Source: Pantoea eucrina (GTDB lineage: Bacteria > Pseudomonadota > Gammaproteobacteria > Enterobacterales > Enterobacteriaceae). From it: a stretch of 64,000 nucleotides of DNA. The notes under the pieces were generated by a model. It searched no databases. It was not told the origin of the DNA and saw nothing but the letters and a program-made list of their open reading frames with translations. Below, piece by piece: positions 39,156 through 49,021 of this stretch; position 1 is the stretch's first letter; every line of letters begins with the position of its first letter. The translations under genes and the position numbers were made by a program. The DNA lies in NCBI RefSeq assembly GCF_001691555.1, contig NZ_MAYN01000008.1, positions 2,404,766-2,468,765 of the forward strand. Direction: 5' to 3'.

Positions 39156-39179
39156 CCTGGTTAGCCTCAATCCGGACTT

Positions 39180-39632
39180 TTAAAAGTGGGGGACCAGGTT
39201 CGCTTTCTGAATGTTGCTCAGCGCGAACACTTCATCGTTACCCTCGACGGTCACTGTGATCATCTCGCCTTCCACCGACTTGATGATGCCCTGCCATTTG
39301 CGACGATTCTGTACCGCCATCCGCAGGACCAGGCTGACTTCCTCACCCGCAAAGCGCGCGTAGTGTGCTGCGGTGAAAAGTGGACGATCGAGACCCGGCG
39401 AGGAAACTTCAAGGTTGTAAGCCACCGTAATTGGATCTTCCACATCCATTACAGCGCTCACCTGGTGGCTAACATCGGCGCAATCATCAACATTGATACC
39501 CTCTTCGCTATCAATATAGATGCGCAAGGTTGATGTGCGACCACGAACGAATTCAATACCGACCAGTTCGTAGCCAAGCGCTTCTACCGGAGCAGAGATC
39601 AACTCTGTCAATTTTTGCTCTAATGTGGACAA
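39180..39632 (-). CDS. rimP: ribosome maturation factor RimP
   Basis: RimP (150 residues) assists maturation of the 30S 3' domain. The two domains are recognisable: [25 protein letters not shown] and, later, [21 protein letters not shown]. It has no good ATG at the homologous position. I chose TTG at 39632 ([11 protein letters not shown]), preceded by GGGGGTGGGC, giving exactly the E. coli length. The long upstream open frame runs through two terminators and is not coding. It heads the rimP-nusA-infB-rbfA-truB-rpsO-pnp series. Confidence 0.93.
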   Translation of the reverse strand: MSTLEQKLTELISAPVEALGYELVGIEFVRGRTSTLRIYIDSEEGINVDDCADVSHQVSAVMDVEDPITVAYNLEVSSPGLDRPLFTAAHYARFAGEEVSLVLRMAVQNRRKWQGIIKSVEGEMITVTVEGNDEVFALSNIQKANLVPHF

Positions 39633-39650
39633 GCCCACCCCCAAGACATA

Positions 39651-39669
39651 AAAAAAGGGCCTAAAGCCC
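39651..39669 (-). terminator. second terminator in the rimP leader
   Basis: GGGC pairs with GCCC around a 5-nt loop and is followed on the minus strand by a run of six T. It lies only 18 bp before the rimP start and is a candidate attenuator. The Rfam rimP-leader family describes such structures upstream of rimP in enterobacteria. Confidence 0.65.
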
Positions 39670-39691
39670 AGTGTTACGATTTCCTGATAAC

Positions 39692-39719
39692 AAAAAACCC
39701 CGAAAAATCGGGGCTTTTT
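39692..39719 (-). terminator. terminator between metY and rimP
   Basis: CCCCG pairs with CGGGG around AAAAAT-type loop bases, with A and T runs on both sides. On the minus strand it follows the initiator tRNA by about 125 bp, so it would end most metY transcripts. Confidence 0.85.
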
Positions 39720-39845
39720 ATGACTGGACCCTGTATGCCGCAGTGCGGCTTCGGCGCACAATCCAGAAGAATTTTTTTCAAAAACTCACTGATAGTGCGT
39801 CCGTCGATGCATACAGTATATTTGAAAAAGAACTCTAAGGGAAAG

Positions 39846-39922
<77 letters not shown>

Positions 39923-39938
39923 TCCGAAAACGTGGCGA

Positions 39939-39967
39939 ATATTACGCCGATCTTGCGAAAATAGCAA
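39939..39967 (-). promoter_or_regulatory. metY promoter
   Basis: TTGCTA (39962-39967), 17 bp, then TAATAT (39939-39944) on the minus strand, followed by a G+C-rich TCGCCAC discriminator typical of stable-RNA promoters under stringent control. It lies in the 59 bp between tRNA-Leu and tRNA-fMet. Confidence 0.8.
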
Positions 39968-39981
39968 GTTTTACTGAGAAT

Positions 39982-40068
39982 TGGTACCGAGGACGGGACT
40001 TGAACCCGTAAGCCCTTTCGAGCACTACCACCTCAAGGTAGCGTGTCTACCAATTTCACCACCTCGGT
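39982..40068 (-). tRNA. leuU: tRNA-Leu (GAG)
   Basis: An 87-nt class II tRNA with a long variable arm and encoded CCA. The anticodon loop TTGAGGT sits in the stem CTACC/GGTAG, giving anticodon GAG. The acceptor stem ACCGAGG pairs with CCTCGGT. It lies 53 bp downstream of secG on the same strand, as leuU does in E. coli, and is probably co-transcribed with it. Confidence 0.96.
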
Positions 40069-40121
40069 ACTGCACTGACTGCGACGATAGTATGGTCGCT
40101 TAAGCGTTGACGATTTACTGC

Positions 40122-40457
40122 TTACTGCGGGATATCATTGCCCGGGGTTGCCGGTTTAGCTGGCTGAGTCTGCTGTTCAGACTGAGCTGGCGCAGTGAGG
40201 TTTTCCCACTCGCTTCCTTTGGAAGTCTTGTTGCTGTTCAGGTTACCCAGAATCAGACTGATAATGAAGAACAGCGAAGCCAGTATCGCGGTCATACGTG
40301 TCATAAAGTTACCTGACCCGTTTGAACCAAACAGCGTACCGGAAGCGCCTGCACCGAATGAGGCTCCCATATCAGCGCCTTTGCCTTGCTGCAGCATGAT
40401 CAGACCAACCAGGCCAATCGCCACAATAAGGAAAACAACTAACAGAGCTTCGTACAT
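40122..40457 (-). CDS. secG: preprotein translocase subunit SecG
   Basis: SecG (111 residues) is the small third subunit of the SecYEG translocon. It has two membrane helices (about 2-24, YEALLVVFLIVAIGLVGLIM, and 52-74) joined by the glycine-rich cytoplasmic loop LQQGKGADMGASFGAGAS. The tail is Q/A/P-rich. I chose the ATG at 40457 (MYEALL) to match E. coli, rather than the ATG two codons earlier. Confidence 0.97.
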   Translation of the reverse strand: MYEALLVVFLIVAIGLVGLIMLQQGKGADMGASFGAGASGTLFGSNGSGNFMTRMTAILASLFFIISLILGNLNSNKTSKGSEWENLTAPAQSEQQTQPAKPATPGNDIPQ

Positions 40458-40673
40458 AATCAACCTGTTTCCTTGCGCGTAACCGCACAGTTAAAGCTTC
40501 AACCAATACAGACGGGTAGTCTCGTCATTACCCATCAGAAGCGGGTGTGAATACTAACCAAAGGCGCCTGGCTCTGCAAGTGCAATTTTAGCCATAAAAT
40601 TTAATTGCAGAAAAAAGCGCCAGCATGATGATTTACCAGGCGAAAAGGCGACAAACCTGCCGCCTGGCCGGCT

Positions 40674-42008
40674 TTAAGCCGCTTTTACCGCTGCGGCAAT
40701 ATTATGCGCCAGCGCGGTGACCTGCGCCTCATCTTCGCCTTCTACCATCACACGGATTAGCGGCTCTGTGCCTGATTTACGCAGCAGTACCCGCCCGCGT
40801 CCAGCCAGCGCGCGCTCCGCTTCGGCAGCTGCGGCTTTAACGCTTTCACTCTCCAGCGGATCGTGGCTGCCGGTAAAGCGCACGTTAACCAGAATTTGCG
40901 GCAGCATTTTCATGCCGCTGCACAGATCGTGCAGGCTCATGTGGTTACGTACTATCGCAGTAAGCACTTGCAAACTTGCTACAATGCCGTCGCCGGTACT
41001 GATTTTATCCAGCAGAATGACGTGCCCGGAGTTCTCAGCCCCCATGCGCCAGCCTTTTTCCTGCATCTTTTCCAGTACATAGCGATCGCCTACTTTAGCG
41101 CGGGTAAACGGAATACCCAGCTGCTTCAGCGCCAGCTCCAGACCCATGTTACTCATCAGCGTTCCGACCACGCCACCGCGCAGCTGACCCTGACGCAGTG
41201 CTTCGCGCGCAATGATGTAGAGGATCTGGTCACCATCCACTTTCTGACCCAGATGATCCACCATCATGATGCGATCGCCGTCCCCGTCATAGGCAAGGCC
41301 AAGATCGGCCTGCTCTTCCACAACCCGCTGCTGCAGCTGACGCAGGTCAGTTGCTCCGCATGCCTTGTTGATGTTCATGCCATCGGGCTGCACGCCAATT
41401 GCTATTACCTGTGCCCCCAGCTCACGCAGCACGTTAGGAGCGATGTGATAGGTGGCACCATTTGCGCAATCCACCACGATTTTCAGGCCGTTGAGGCTCA
41501 GTTCACCGGGGAACGTGCCTTTGCAGAACTCAATATAGCGACCCGCGGCATCAACAATGCGGCTGGCACGCCCCAGTTCGGCAGACTCCACGCAGGTCAG
41601 GGGCTTTTCCAGCTCACGCTCAATCGCTTCTTCCACATCATCCGGCAGCTTGGTGCCCTCAGCGGAGAAGAATTTGATGCCGTTATCGTCAAACGGATTG
41701 TGAGAGGCGGAAATAACGATCCCTGCTTCTGCGCGGAACGTTCGGGTCAGGTAGGCGATTGCCGGGGTTGGCATCGGTCCGGTAAACGCTGCAGAGAGAC
41801 CGGCGGCTGCCAGCCCGGCTTCCAGCGCCGACTCCAGCATATAGCCAGAAATACGCGTGTCTTTACCGATTAATACCTTTCTGGAACCTGAACGCGCCAG
41901 CACTTTGCCTGCTGCAAAACCCAGCTTCAGTACAAAATCGGGCGTAATCGGCGCTTCGCCTACTTTGCCGCGGATGCCATCTGTACCAAAATATTTACGC
42001 TCACTCAT
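40674..42008 (-). CDS. glmM: phosphoglucosamine mutase
   Basis: GlmM (444 residues) converts glucosamine-6-phosphate to glucosamine-1-phosphate for UDP-GlcNAc synthesis, feeding peptidoglycan and LPS. The phosphoserine loop [19 protein letters not shown] places the active serine near residue 102. The metal-binding DGDGDR motif is near 241, and the phosphate-binding [12 protein letters not shown] loop is near 410. It follows folP by 5 bp, the standard folP-glmM pair. Confidence 0.98.
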   Translation of the reverse strand: MSERKYFGTDGIRGKVGEAPITPDFVLKLGFAAGKVLARSGSRKVLIGKDTRISGYMLESALEAGLAAAGLSAAFTGPMPTPAIAYLTRTFRAEAGIVISASHNPFDDNGIKFFSAEGTKLPDDVEEAIERELEKPLTCVESAELGRASRIVDAAGRYIEFCKGTFPGELSLNGLKIVVDCANGATYHIAPNVLRELGAQVIAIGVQPDGMNINKACGATDLRQLQQRVVEEQADLGLAYDGDGDRIMMVDHLGQKVDGDQILYIIAREALRQGQLRGGVVGTLMSNMGLELALKQLGIPFTRAKVGDRYVLEKMQEKGWRMGAENSGHVILLDKISTGDGIVASLQVLTAIVRNHMSLHDLCSGMKMLPQILVNVRFTGSHDPLESESVKAAAAEAERALAGRGRVLLRKSGTEPLIRVMVEGEDEAQVTALAHNIAAAVKAA

Positions 42009-42013
42009 GCCTG

Positions 42014-42847
42014 TTATCCTTTTGCTCTCTGGGTCGCTTCCACGATGCGCATCGCTTCAACCGTCTCTTTCACATCATGCACGCGAATAATCTGCGCGCC
42101 CTGCATCGCAGCAATCACTGCGCAGCTCAGGCTGCCGGTAAGTCGCTGTGCCGGGCCGACATTAAGCAGCTGGCCAATCATCGATTTACGCGACATTCCC
42201 ACCAGCAGCGGTAAGCCGTAATGGTGAAAATGGCTCAGGTGGGCCAGCAGCTCATAATTGTGGCTGAGATTCTTACCGAAACCAAAGCCCGGGTCGAGTA
42301 ACAGTTGCGCTTTTTTAATACCTGCCGCTTCACAACGCGCAATTTGGGCAGCGAAGTAAGCGTCCACTTCGCTGATGACATTTTTATATGTGGGGGTCTG
42401 CTGCATGGTACGGGGTTCACCCTGCATATGCATCAGGCAAACCGGTAAACCGGTCTCTGCCGCCGCATCAAGCGCCCCTGGCGCCGAAAGCGAGCGAATA
42501 TCATTGATGATGTGAGCACCCGCTTTCGCGGCTTCACGGATTACCTCAGGCTTGGAAGTGTCAACGGAGATCCAGACCTCAAACCGCTGCGCAATGGCCT
42601 CCACGACCGGAATAACCCGCTCCAGTTCCTCTTCAACGCTGACCTCCTCCGCTCCGGGCCGGGTCGACTCACCACCGACATCAATGATGGTTGCGCCGGC
42701 GTTCACCATCTCATTGGTGTGCGTCAGCGCGTTTACCAGAGAGTTATGCGCACCGCCATCAGAAAAGGAGTCGGGGGTCACATTCAGAATACCCATTACG
42801 TGGGGGAAGGAGAGATCGAGAAAGGCATCACGTGCGTGGAGTTTCAT
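42014..42847 (-). CDS. folP: dihydropteroate synthase
   Basis: FolP (277 residues) joins p-aminobenzoate to dihydropterin pyrophosphate in folate synthesis and is the sulfonamide target. The signatures [16 protein letters not shown] (near 14-29) and [17 protein letters not shown] (near 49-65) are intact. I chose the ATG at 42847 ([13 protein letters not shown]). The much longer open frame upstream overlaps the ftsH end antisense-free but reads through a terminator. glmM follows 5 bp downstream. Confidence 0.97.
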   Translation of the reverse strand: MKLHARDAFLDLSFPHVMGILNVTPDSFSDGGAHNSLVNALTHTNEMVNAGATIIDVGGESTRPGAEEVSVEEELERVIPVVEAIAQRFEVWISVDTSKPEVIREAAKAGAHIINDIRSLSAPGALDAAAETGLPVCLMHMQGEPRTMQQTPTYKNVISEVDAYFAAQIARCEAAGIKKAQLLLDPGFGFGKNLSHNYELLAHLSHFHHYGLPLLVGMSRKSMIGQLLNVGPAQRLTGSLSCAVIAAMQGAQIIRVHDVKETVEAMRIVEATQRAKG

Positions 42848-42884
42848 GGCAGGTCTTGTCCTGAAGTGGTCAAATGTTAAATGT

Positions 42885-42912
42885 AAAAAACCCCGGACTG
42901 GCCGGGGTTTTT
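42885..42912 (-). terminator. terminator between ftsH and folP
   Basis: CCCCGG and CCGGGG arms (with A-run and T-run flanks) form a strong hairpin 17 bp after the ftsH stop. It separates rlmE-ftsH from folP-glmM transcription, at least partly. Confidence 0.88.
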
Positions 42913-42929
42913 GCTGAGGTGATGGCCTC

Positions 42930-44867
42930 TTATTTATTGAACTGCTCAGACATGGTGTTACCCGGGTTCGGCGTACGCGGTTCATCAACCGGACGTGGCG
43001 CCTTTGGCGTACCGTTACTGTCAGAGTTGCTGCTGCCGGGATCTTCCCAGCCCGCTGGTGGTCGCACATCGCGGCGCGCCATCAGGTCATCAATCTGCGG
43101 AGCATCAATGGTTTCATACTTCATCAGCGCATCTTTCATCGCATGAAGAATATCCATGTTCTCACCCAGAATACGACGTGCACGCTGGTAGTTACTGTCG
43201 ATCAGGTGTTTAACTTCCTGATCAATAATGCGCGCAGTCTCATCTGACATATGCTTGGCTTTCGCTACGGAACGGCCAAGGAACACTTCACCTTCTTCTT
43301 CCGCATAAAGCAACGGACCCAGCTTCTCTGAGAAGCCCCACTGCGTCACCATGTTGCGTGCCAGGTTGGTCGCCACTTTGATGTCGTTAGAGGCACCGGT
43401 AGAGACATGCTCAGCACCGTAGATGATCTCTTCTGCCAGACGACCGCCATAAAGCGTGGAAATCTGACTTTCCAGCTTCTGACGACTGGCGCTGATAGCA
43501 TCACCTTCCGGCAGGAAGAACGTCACACCCAGCGCGCGACCGCGAGGAATGATCGTTACTTTATGGACCGGATCGTGTTCTGGCACCAGACGACCAATGA
43601 TCGCATGCCCGGCTTCATGGTAAGCCGTTGACTCTTTCTGCGCTTCCGTCATCACCATGGAGCGGCGCTCTGCACCCATCATGATTTTGTCTTTGGCTTT
43701 CTCAAACTCAACCATCGACACCACACGCTTGTTACCGCGGGCAGCAAAAAGTGCAGCTTCGTTGACCAGGTTTGCCAAATCGGCGCCTGAGAAGCCCGGC
43801 GTTCCGCGTGCGATAATACCGGCATCAATATCCGTTGCCAGCGGCACACGGCGCATATGCACTTTCAGGATCTGTTCACGACCGCGCACATCCGGCAGGC
43901 CAACCACAACCTGACGGTCGAAACGGCCTGGACGCAGCAGCGCCGGATCCAGTACGTCCGGACGGTTTGTGGCAGCAATAACGATAATGCCTTCATTACC
44001 TTCAAAACCATCCATCTCAACCAGCATCTGGTTCAGCGTCTGCTCGCGCTCATCGTGACCACCGCCTAAACCGGCACCACGCTGACGTCCTACTGCATCG
44101 ATCTCATCGATAAAGATGATGCACGGCGCCGCTTTTTTCGCCTGTTCGAACATGTCACGCACACGAGATGCACCGACACCAACAAACATTTCTACGAAGT
44201 CTGAACCGGAAATGGTAAAGAAAGGAACTTTTGCTTCACCGGCAATCGCTTTAGCCAGCAGCGTTTTACCTGTACCCGGCGGGCCCACCATCAGGACGCC
44301 TTTCGGGATTTTACCGCCCAGCTTCTGGAAGCGGCTTGGTTCACGCAGATACTCTACCAGCTCACCCACCTCTTCTTTCGCTTCATCGCAACCAGCGACA
44401 TCGGCAAAGGTGGTTTTGATCTGGTCTTCCGTCAGCATGCGGGCTTTGCTTTTGCCGAAGGACATCGCGCCCTTTCCGCCGCCGCCCTGCATCTGACGCA
44501 TAAAGAAGATCCATACGCCAATCAGCAGCAGCATCGGGAACCAGGAAATGAAGATAGAAGCCAGCAGGCTTGGCTCTTCAGGTGGTTCACCCACTACTTT
44601 GACGTTTTTGGTCAGCAGGTTATCGAGTAACTTGGGATCGTTGACAGGAATGTAGGTGGTATATTTATTACTGTCTTTTTTGGTTACGTTAATTTCACGC
44701 CCGTTAATACGTGCCTCGCGGACCTGATCCTGGTTCACTTCCGACAGGAAGGTTGAATAATCAACCCTACGGCCATTCGACTCGCTGGGCCCAAAGCTCT
44801 GGAATACTGACATCAGCACGACCGCGATGACTAACCAGAGAATCAGGTTTTTCGCCATGTCACTCAA
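42930..44867 (-). CDS. ftsH: ATP-dependent inner-membrane zinc metalloprotease FtsH
   Basis: FtsH (645 residues) degrades membrane and soluble proteins including LpxC and sigma-32, balancing LPS synthesis. Membrane helices are at about 8-24 and 100-120, flanking a periplasmic domain. The AAA module has Walker A GPPGTGKT (near 195) and Walker [10 protein letters not shown]. The zinc site HEAGH is near 417. Two starts are possible: TTG at 44867 with GAGG 8 bp upstream (given here), or ATG at 44858, giving 642 residues and matching the usual E. coli annotation. rlmE is upstream in the same operon. Confidence 0.97.
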   Translation of the reverse strand: MSDMAKNLILWLVIAVVLMSVFQSFGPSESNGRRVDYSTFLSEVNQDQVREARINGREINVTKKDSNKYTTYIPVNDPKLLDNLLTKNVKVVGEPPEEPSLLASIFISWFPMLLLIGVWIFFMRQMQGGGGKGAMSFGKSKARMLTEDQIKTTFADVAGCDEAKEEVGELVEYLREPSRFQKLGGKIPKGVLMVGPPGTGKTLLAKAIAGEAKVPFFTISGSDFVEMFVGVGASRVRDMFEQAKKAAPCIIFIDEIDAVGRQRGAGLGGGHDEREQTLNQMLVEMDGFEGNEGIIVIAATNRPDVLDPALLRPGRFDRQVVVGLPDVRGREQILKVHMRRVPLATDIDAGIIARGTPGFSGADLANLVNEAALFAARGNKRVVSMVEFEKAKDKIMMGAERRSMVMTEAQKESTAYHEAGHAIIGRLVPEHDPVHKVTIIPRGRALGVTFFLPEGDAISASRQKLESQISTLYGGRLAEEIIYGAEHVSTGASNDIKVATNLARNMVTQWGFSEKLGPLLYAEEEGEVFLGRSVAKAKHMSDETARIIDQEVKHLIDSNYQRARRILGENMDILHAMKDALMKYETIDAPQIDDLMARRDVRPPAGWEDPGSSNSDSNGTPKAPRPVDEPRTPNPGNTMSEQFNK

Positions 44868-45031
44868 GGGATTAACCTCATATTACAACGGTGTTAACAG
44901 ACAGCGTAGGGTACTATATATCCTTCATACCTGGAATCGCAGCATGGATGAATTTACTGGTTTATCCTGAAACTCAGAATCAGGCCGGGATAAACACAGT
45001 ATTCAGCTTGCTTTGACGCCGGTAATCGGGC

Positions 45032-45661
45032 CTACAGTTTGCGCCCTGTCGCCACAATATACACTTCACGTGAACGTAACCGCGAAGCGTCTGGCTTACG
45101 AATTTTCACTTTCGTAAATAGGGAGCGAATTTCCCGGAGGTATTCATCGAAGCCATCTCCCTGAAACACTTTCACAACAAAACTGCCGCCGGGAGCCAAT
45201 ACATCCCGACACATTTCCAGCGCCAGTTCAACTAAATACATTGAACGTGGAATATCCACAGCCGGCGTGCCGCTCATGTTAGGTGCCATATCTGACATCA
45301 CTACCTGAACTTTCTGGTCCCCTACCCGCTCAAGCAGCGCTTTCAGCACAGCCTCGTCGCGGAAGTCACCCTGCATAAAATCAACGCCGACAATCGGATC
45401 CATGGGTAGCAGATCGCAGGCAATAACCCGCCCGCTGTTGCCAATCTGTTGTACCACATATTGTGACCAGCCACCGGGCGCCGCGCCTAAATCCACTACG
45501 GTCATACCGGGTTTAAACAGCTTGTCACCCTGCTGAATTTCATCAAGTTTAAACCAGGCACGCGAACGCAGCCCTTTTTTCTGTGCCTGAAGCACATATT
45601 TATCGCTAAAGTGTTCCTGAAGCCAGCGACTGGAACTGGCCGAACGCTTTTTACCCGTCAT
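45032..45661 (-). CDS. rlmE: 23S rRNA 2'-O-methyltransferase RlmE (FtsJ)
   Basis: RlmE (209 residues) methylates the 2'-O of U2552 in the 23S A-loop, a late 50S assembly step induced by heat shock in E. coli. The SAM-binding motif [13 protein letters not shown] and the K-D-K-E catalytic tetrad can be assigned: K in RAWFKLDE, D in VMSDMAPN, K in [10 protein letters not shown] and E in SREVY. It is transcribed divergently from yhbY and lies upstream of ftsH with a gap of 164 bp. Confidence 0.97.
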   Translation of the reverse strand: MTGKKRSASSSRWLQEHFSDKYVLQAQKKGLRSRAWFKLDEIQQGDKLFKPGMTVVDLGAAPGGWSQYVVQQIGNSGRVIACDLLPMDPIVGVDFMQGDFRDEAVLKALLERVGDQKVQVVMSDMAPNMSGTPAVDIPRSMYLVELALEMCRDVLAPGGSFVVKVFQGDGFDEYLREIRSLFTKVKIRKPDASRLRSREVYIVATGRKL

Positions 45662-45787
45662 AATTTTTCCAGTTAAATCGTCATCGTAGCGATAAATCAG
45701 CGCGCAATGGGTAGCGATGATTTGGCGATATACCCGAGATGGCGGTAGAATGACCCGTTTTCAATCCCTGAGTAAGCAAAAAATACG

Positions 45788-46081
45788 ATGAATCTGAGTA
45801 CCAAACAAAAACAGCACCTGAAAGGCCTGGCCCACCCACTGAAGCCAGTAGTCATGCTGGGCGGCAACGGCCTTACTGAAGGCGTGCTCGCCGAAATCGA
45901 ACAGGCGCTTGAGCATCACGAACTGATTAAGGTGAAAATTGCCTCAGAAGATCGCGAAACCAAGCAGCTGATCGTTGAAGCTATTGTGCGTGAAACCAAC
46001 GCCAGCAATGTGCAGGTTATCGGCAATGTGCTGGTGCTGTACCGCCCGGCGAAAGAGCGTAAAATCACGCTGCCTCGTTAA
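45788..46081 (+). CDS. yhbY: CRM-domain ribosome assembly RNA-binding protein YhbY
   Basis: YhbY (97 residues) is a single CRM/KH-like domain that associates with pre-50S particles in E. coli. The conserved LAHPLKPVVMLGGNGLTEGVLAEI and the GxxG-type loop GGNG are present. It is divergent from rlmE and convergent with greA across a bidirectional terminator. Confidence 0.95.
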   Translation: MNLSTKQKQHLKGLAHPLKPVVMLGGNGLTEGVLAEIEQALEHHELIKVKIASEDRETKQLIVEAIVRETNASNVQVIGNVLVLYRPAKERKITLPR

Positions 46082-46138
46082 GCTACACACTACGCGCGGC
46101 GCTGCGGGCAGAGAAAGTGCCACGCTCACGCATGCGAT

Positions 46139-46162
46139 AAAAGGCCGCCATGCGGCCTTTTT
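46139..46162. terminator. bidirectional terminator between yhbY and greA
   Basis: GGCCGC and GCGGCC pair around CAT, with AAAA before and TTTTT after, serving both convergent genes. Confidence 0.9.
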
Positions 46163-46202
46163 CCTTTCTTTACAATCTGCCCTGCGTCACCACAGCGGGT
46201 GC

Positions 46203-46679
46203 TTACAGATATTCAACCTTCAGCACTTCATACTCCACATCACCGCCTGGCGTTTTCACAATAGCTACGTCATCGGCCTCTTTACCTACCAGACCCCGCG
46301 CCATTGGAGAGTTAACCGAGATCAGATTTTGTTTAAAATCTGCTTCATCGTCACCCACAATGCGGTAAGTAAACTCTTCGTCTGTATCAACATTCAGCAC
46401 AGTTACCGTGGCACCGAAAATGACGCGACCGGTTTTTGGCATAGATGTGATGTCGATCACCTGCGCATTAGAAAGTTTAGCTTCAATCTCCTGAATACGC
46501 CCTTCGCAAAACCCCTGCTCTTCACGCGCAGCATGGTACTCGGCGTTTTCTTTCAGGTCGCCATGCTCACGAGCTTCAGCGATGGAGGCGATGATGCGCG
46601 GACGCTTTACGGTTTTCAGTTCGTTCAGCTCTTCACGCAGCTTCTCAGCGCCTTGTAACGTCATCGGAATCTGATTCAT
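46203..46679 (-). CDS. greA: transcription elongation factor GreA
   Basis: GreA (158 residues) enters the RNA polymerase secondary channel and stimulates cleavage of backtracked transcripts. The N-terminal coiled coil (about 1-75) carries acidic tip residues in [11 protein letters not shown], and the C-terminal globular domain follows. The start [19 protein letters not shown] is the family standard with GAGGAGCC upstream. Its leader contains a 30-nt palindrome that can act as a terminator. Confidence 0.98.
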   Translation of the reverse strand: MNQIPMTLQGAEKLREELNELKTVKRPRIIASIAEAREHGDLKENAEYHAAREEQGFCEGRIQEIEAKLSNAQVIDITSMPKTGRVIFGATVTVLNVDTDEEFTYRIVGDDEADFKQNLISVNSPMARGLVGKEADDVAIVKTPGGDVEYEVLKVEYL

Positions 46680-46780
46680 TTTGGCTCCTCGTCTCTATCC
46701 TGGTTAACGGTGTCATCCTGACTGGTGACAGCAGAAAAATCGCTTCTGCGGCACACGGCCCCTTTTCAAAAGCAAAAGAA

Positions 46781-46810
46781 CCCTGACCCGGAAAGCTTTC
46801 CGGGTCAGGG
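46781..46810 (-). terminator. greA leader terminator (GraL-type attenuator)
   Basis: A perfect 30-nt palindrome (arms CCCTGACCCGGAAAG and its complement) lies about 100 bp upstream of the greA start. Read on the minus strand it is followed by TTCTTTTGCTTTTG. In E. coli the greA leader terminates early to give the small RNA GraL. The same geometry here suggests most greA transcripts stop at this hairpin. It is also upstream of dacB on the other strand. Confidence 0.72.
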
Positions 46811-46925
46811 ATCGGTTTTGCATTTTGATACGTATTTTACCCCAGAGTTCCCTGTGGGTCATCGTTTACTTTGCCCTGTCCGGGGACGTAGTATTGACGC
46901 CCCATCCGTCAGTTACCGCGAGATT

Positions 46926-48359
46926 ATGCGATTTTCACGACTTGTTACCGGACTAACCTGCGCGGTAATGCTGCAGGCACAAGCGGCCCCCGTTGAAGAA
47001 TACATGCAGTATTTACCTGACGGCGCGAACCTGGCGCTGATGGTACAGAAAGTGGGCGCATCAACCCCTATTATCGACTATCACGGAAAACAGATGGCTT
47101 TACCGGCCAGCACCATGAAAGTGATCACGGCGCTGGCGGCACTTCTGGAGCTGGGACCCGACTTCCGCTTTCAGACTACGCTTGAGACACGCGGTGCCAT
47201 TACCGACGGCACGCTGAATGGCGATCTGGTGGCGCGCTTTGGCGGCGATCCTACGCTGAGCAGGCAGAATCTGCGCAATATGGTCGCTGCGCTGAAGCAG
47301 CAGGGCATCACCCATATTAAAGGCAATCTGGTGATTGATACCTCTGTTTTTGCCAGCCATGATATGGCTCCCGGCTGGCCATGGAACGATCTGACCCAGT
47401 GCTTCAGCGCACCACCCGGCGCGGCGATTGTCGACAAAAACTGTTTCTCGGTGTCGCTTTACAGTGGCAAAACCGCCGGCGAAACAGCCTTTGTGCGTAT
47501 CGCTTCTTATTATCCGGCCCATATGTTCAGCCAGGTCCGGACGCTTGCTCCTAACAGTGGCGAAGGCCAGTACTGCGAGCTGGATGTGGTGCCGGGTGAA
47601 CTCAACCGCTATACGCTGACAGGCTGTATGCGCCAGCGTGCAGAGCCGCTGCCGCTCGCCTTTGCGGTTCAGGATGATGCCGCCTGGTCAGGTGAGATCC
47701 TGAAAGGGATGCTGCGTGCGGCTGATATTGATTATAGCGGTCATCTGGTACGCCAGACGCAGGTTACGTCACCGGGTACGGTGCTCGCCTCGACCCAATC
47801 CGCGCCGCTGCATACGCTACTGCGCATGATGCTGAAAAAGTCGGACAACATGATTGCGGACACCGTGTTCCGCACCATCGGCCATCACTACTTTAACGTG
47901 CCGGGTACGTTTCGTGCCGCCTCTGATGCCGTGCGGCGAATTCTGCGCGAAAAAGCGGGTATCGATATGGGCAACAGCATTCAGGTTGATGGTTCCGGCC
48001 TCTCGCGTCACGATTTGATCTCTCCGGAAACAATGATGCAGGTGCTGCAGTACATCGCTAAAAACGATGCCACGCTCAACTACATCTCCATGCTGCCGCT
48101 GGCCGGCTACGATGGCACGCTGCAGTATCGTGGTGGTCTGCATGAAGCGGGGCTTGATGGCAAAGTCTCAGCAAAAACCGGTTCTCTGCAGGGCGTCTAT
48201 AATCTGGCTGGGTTCATCACCACGTCCAGCGGTGCGCGGGTTGCCTTTGTGCAATTCCTGTCAGGCTATGCTGTACCGCCGGAAAATCAGAAAACGCGGC
48301 GCATTCCGCTGGTACGCTTTGAAAGCCGCCTCTACACGGACATTAACAAAAACAACTAA
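46926..48359 (+). CDS. dacB: penicillin-binding protein 4, D-alanyl-D-alanine carboxypeptidase/endopeptidase
   Basis: DacB (477 residues) is a class C low-mass PBP that trims and splits peptidoglycan peptides in the periplasm. The signal peptide MRFSRLVTGLTCAVMLQAQA is followed by the SxxK motif STMK near residue 62. SDN lies near 306 and KTG near 417 (SAKTGSLQG). I chose the ATG at 46926 because it begins the signal peptide and gives the E. coli length; longer frames run back through the greA leader hairpin. The TAA shares its last base with the pmrA ATG. Confidence 0.96.
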   Translation: MRFSRLVTGLTCAVMLQAQAAPVEEYMQYLPDGANLALMVQKVGASTPIIDYHGKQMALPASTMKVITALAALLELGPDFRFQTTLETRGAITDGTLNGDLVARFGGDPTLSRQNLRNMVAALKQQGITHIKGNLVIDTSVFASHDMAPGWPWNDLTQCFSAPPGAAIVDKNCFSVSLYSGKTAGETAFVRIASYYPAHMFSQVRTLAPNSGEGQYCELDVVPGELNRYTLTGCMRQRAEPLPLAFAVQDDAAWSGEILKGMLRAADIDYSGHLVRQTQVTSPGTVLASTQSAPLHTLLRMMLKKSDNMIADTVFRTIGHHYFNVPGTFRAASDAVRRILREKAGIDMGNSIQVDGSGLSRHDLISPETMMQVLQYIAKNDATLNYISMLPLAGYDGTLQYRGGLHEAGLDGKVSAKTGSLQGVYNLAGFITTSSGARVAFVQFLSGYAVPPENQKTRRIPLVRFESRLYTDINKNN

Positions 48360-49021
48360 TGAAATTGTTGATTGTTGAAGATGATGCACTGCTGCAGTCG
48401 GGTCTGGCACAGGCACTGAGCGCTAAGGGCTATGCGGTCGACTGCGCCGGCAGCGCTGCAGAGAGTAACGCGCTGTTGCGCAGCGGTCAGTATACGCTGA
48501 TCGTACTGGATCTTGGTCTGCCGGATCGCGACGGCGCCTCGCTGCTGCGCCAGTGGCGGCGCGAAGGCCTTACGATCCCGGTGCTGATCCTGACGGCGCG
48601 TGATGCGCTGGAGGATCGCGTTGAAGGTCTTGATGCCGGCGCGGATGATTATCTGATCAAACCTTTCGCGCTTGCAGAGCTGCAGGCGCGGGTGCGGGCG
48701 CTGATCCGCCGCTATCAGGGTCACAGCGATAACCAGCTGCAGCAGGGCGATCTGACACTCAATCTCAGTTCTCAGCAGGTACTGCTTGAAAATCAGTCAG
48801 TGGATATTACGCCCAAAGAGTTTGCGCTGCTGACGCGTCTGCTGATGCGCATCGGACAAAATGTGCATCGTGAAACGCTGCAGCAGGATCTTTACAGCTG
48901 GAACGACGATCCCGGATCCAACACGCTGGAAGTGCATATTCACAACCTGCGCCGCAAGCTGGGTAAAGATCGTATTAAAACGGTGCGCGGGGTGGGTTAC
49001 CGGCTGGAACTGCGCGAATGA
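48359..49021 (+). CDS. pmrA: two-component response regulator PmrA (BasR)
   Basis: PmrA (220 residues) is an OmpR-family regulator. The receiver domain has the acidic pair E7-D8 and phosphoacceptor D51 (LIVLDLGLPD) and K in IKPFA. The winged-helix domain ends NTLEVHIHNLRRKLG and VRGVGYRLE. In Salmonella and relatives PmrA switches on lipid A and LPS modifications that confer polymyxin resistance. Here it follows dacB with a one-base stop/start overlap and overlaps pmrB by 4 bp, so all three are probably one operon. The pmrC gene that precedes it in E. coli is not here. Confidence 0.92.
   Translation: MKLLIVEDDALLQSGLAQALSAKGYAVDCAGSAAESNALLRSGQYTLIVLDLGLPDRDGASLLRQWRREGLTIPVLILTARDALEDRVEGLDAGADDYLIKPFALAELQARVRALIRRYQGHSDNQLQQGDLTLNLSSQQVLLENQSVDITPKEFALLTRLLMRIGQNVHRETLQQDLYSWNDDPGSNTLEVHIHNLRRKLGKDRIKTVRGVGYRLELRE

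Noticed and set aside
39633..39761. 43-residue N-terminal extension of rimP
   Set aside because: It crosses two terminator hairpins; the TTG at 39632 gives the standard 150-residue protein.
40863..41873. Long plus-strand frame opposite glmM (336 codons)
   Set aside because: It is antisense to a fully conserved gene, has atypical composition and no family resemblance; such shadows are common in G+C-rich coding DNA.
42848..43069. N-terminal extension of folP
   Set aside because: It overlaps the end of ftsH in another frame and crosses the ftsH terminator; the ATG at 42847 aligns with known FolP.
46725..46925. N-terminal extension of dacB
   Set aside because: It runs through the greA-leader hairpin and would hide the signal peptide; the ATG at 46926 gives the family length.
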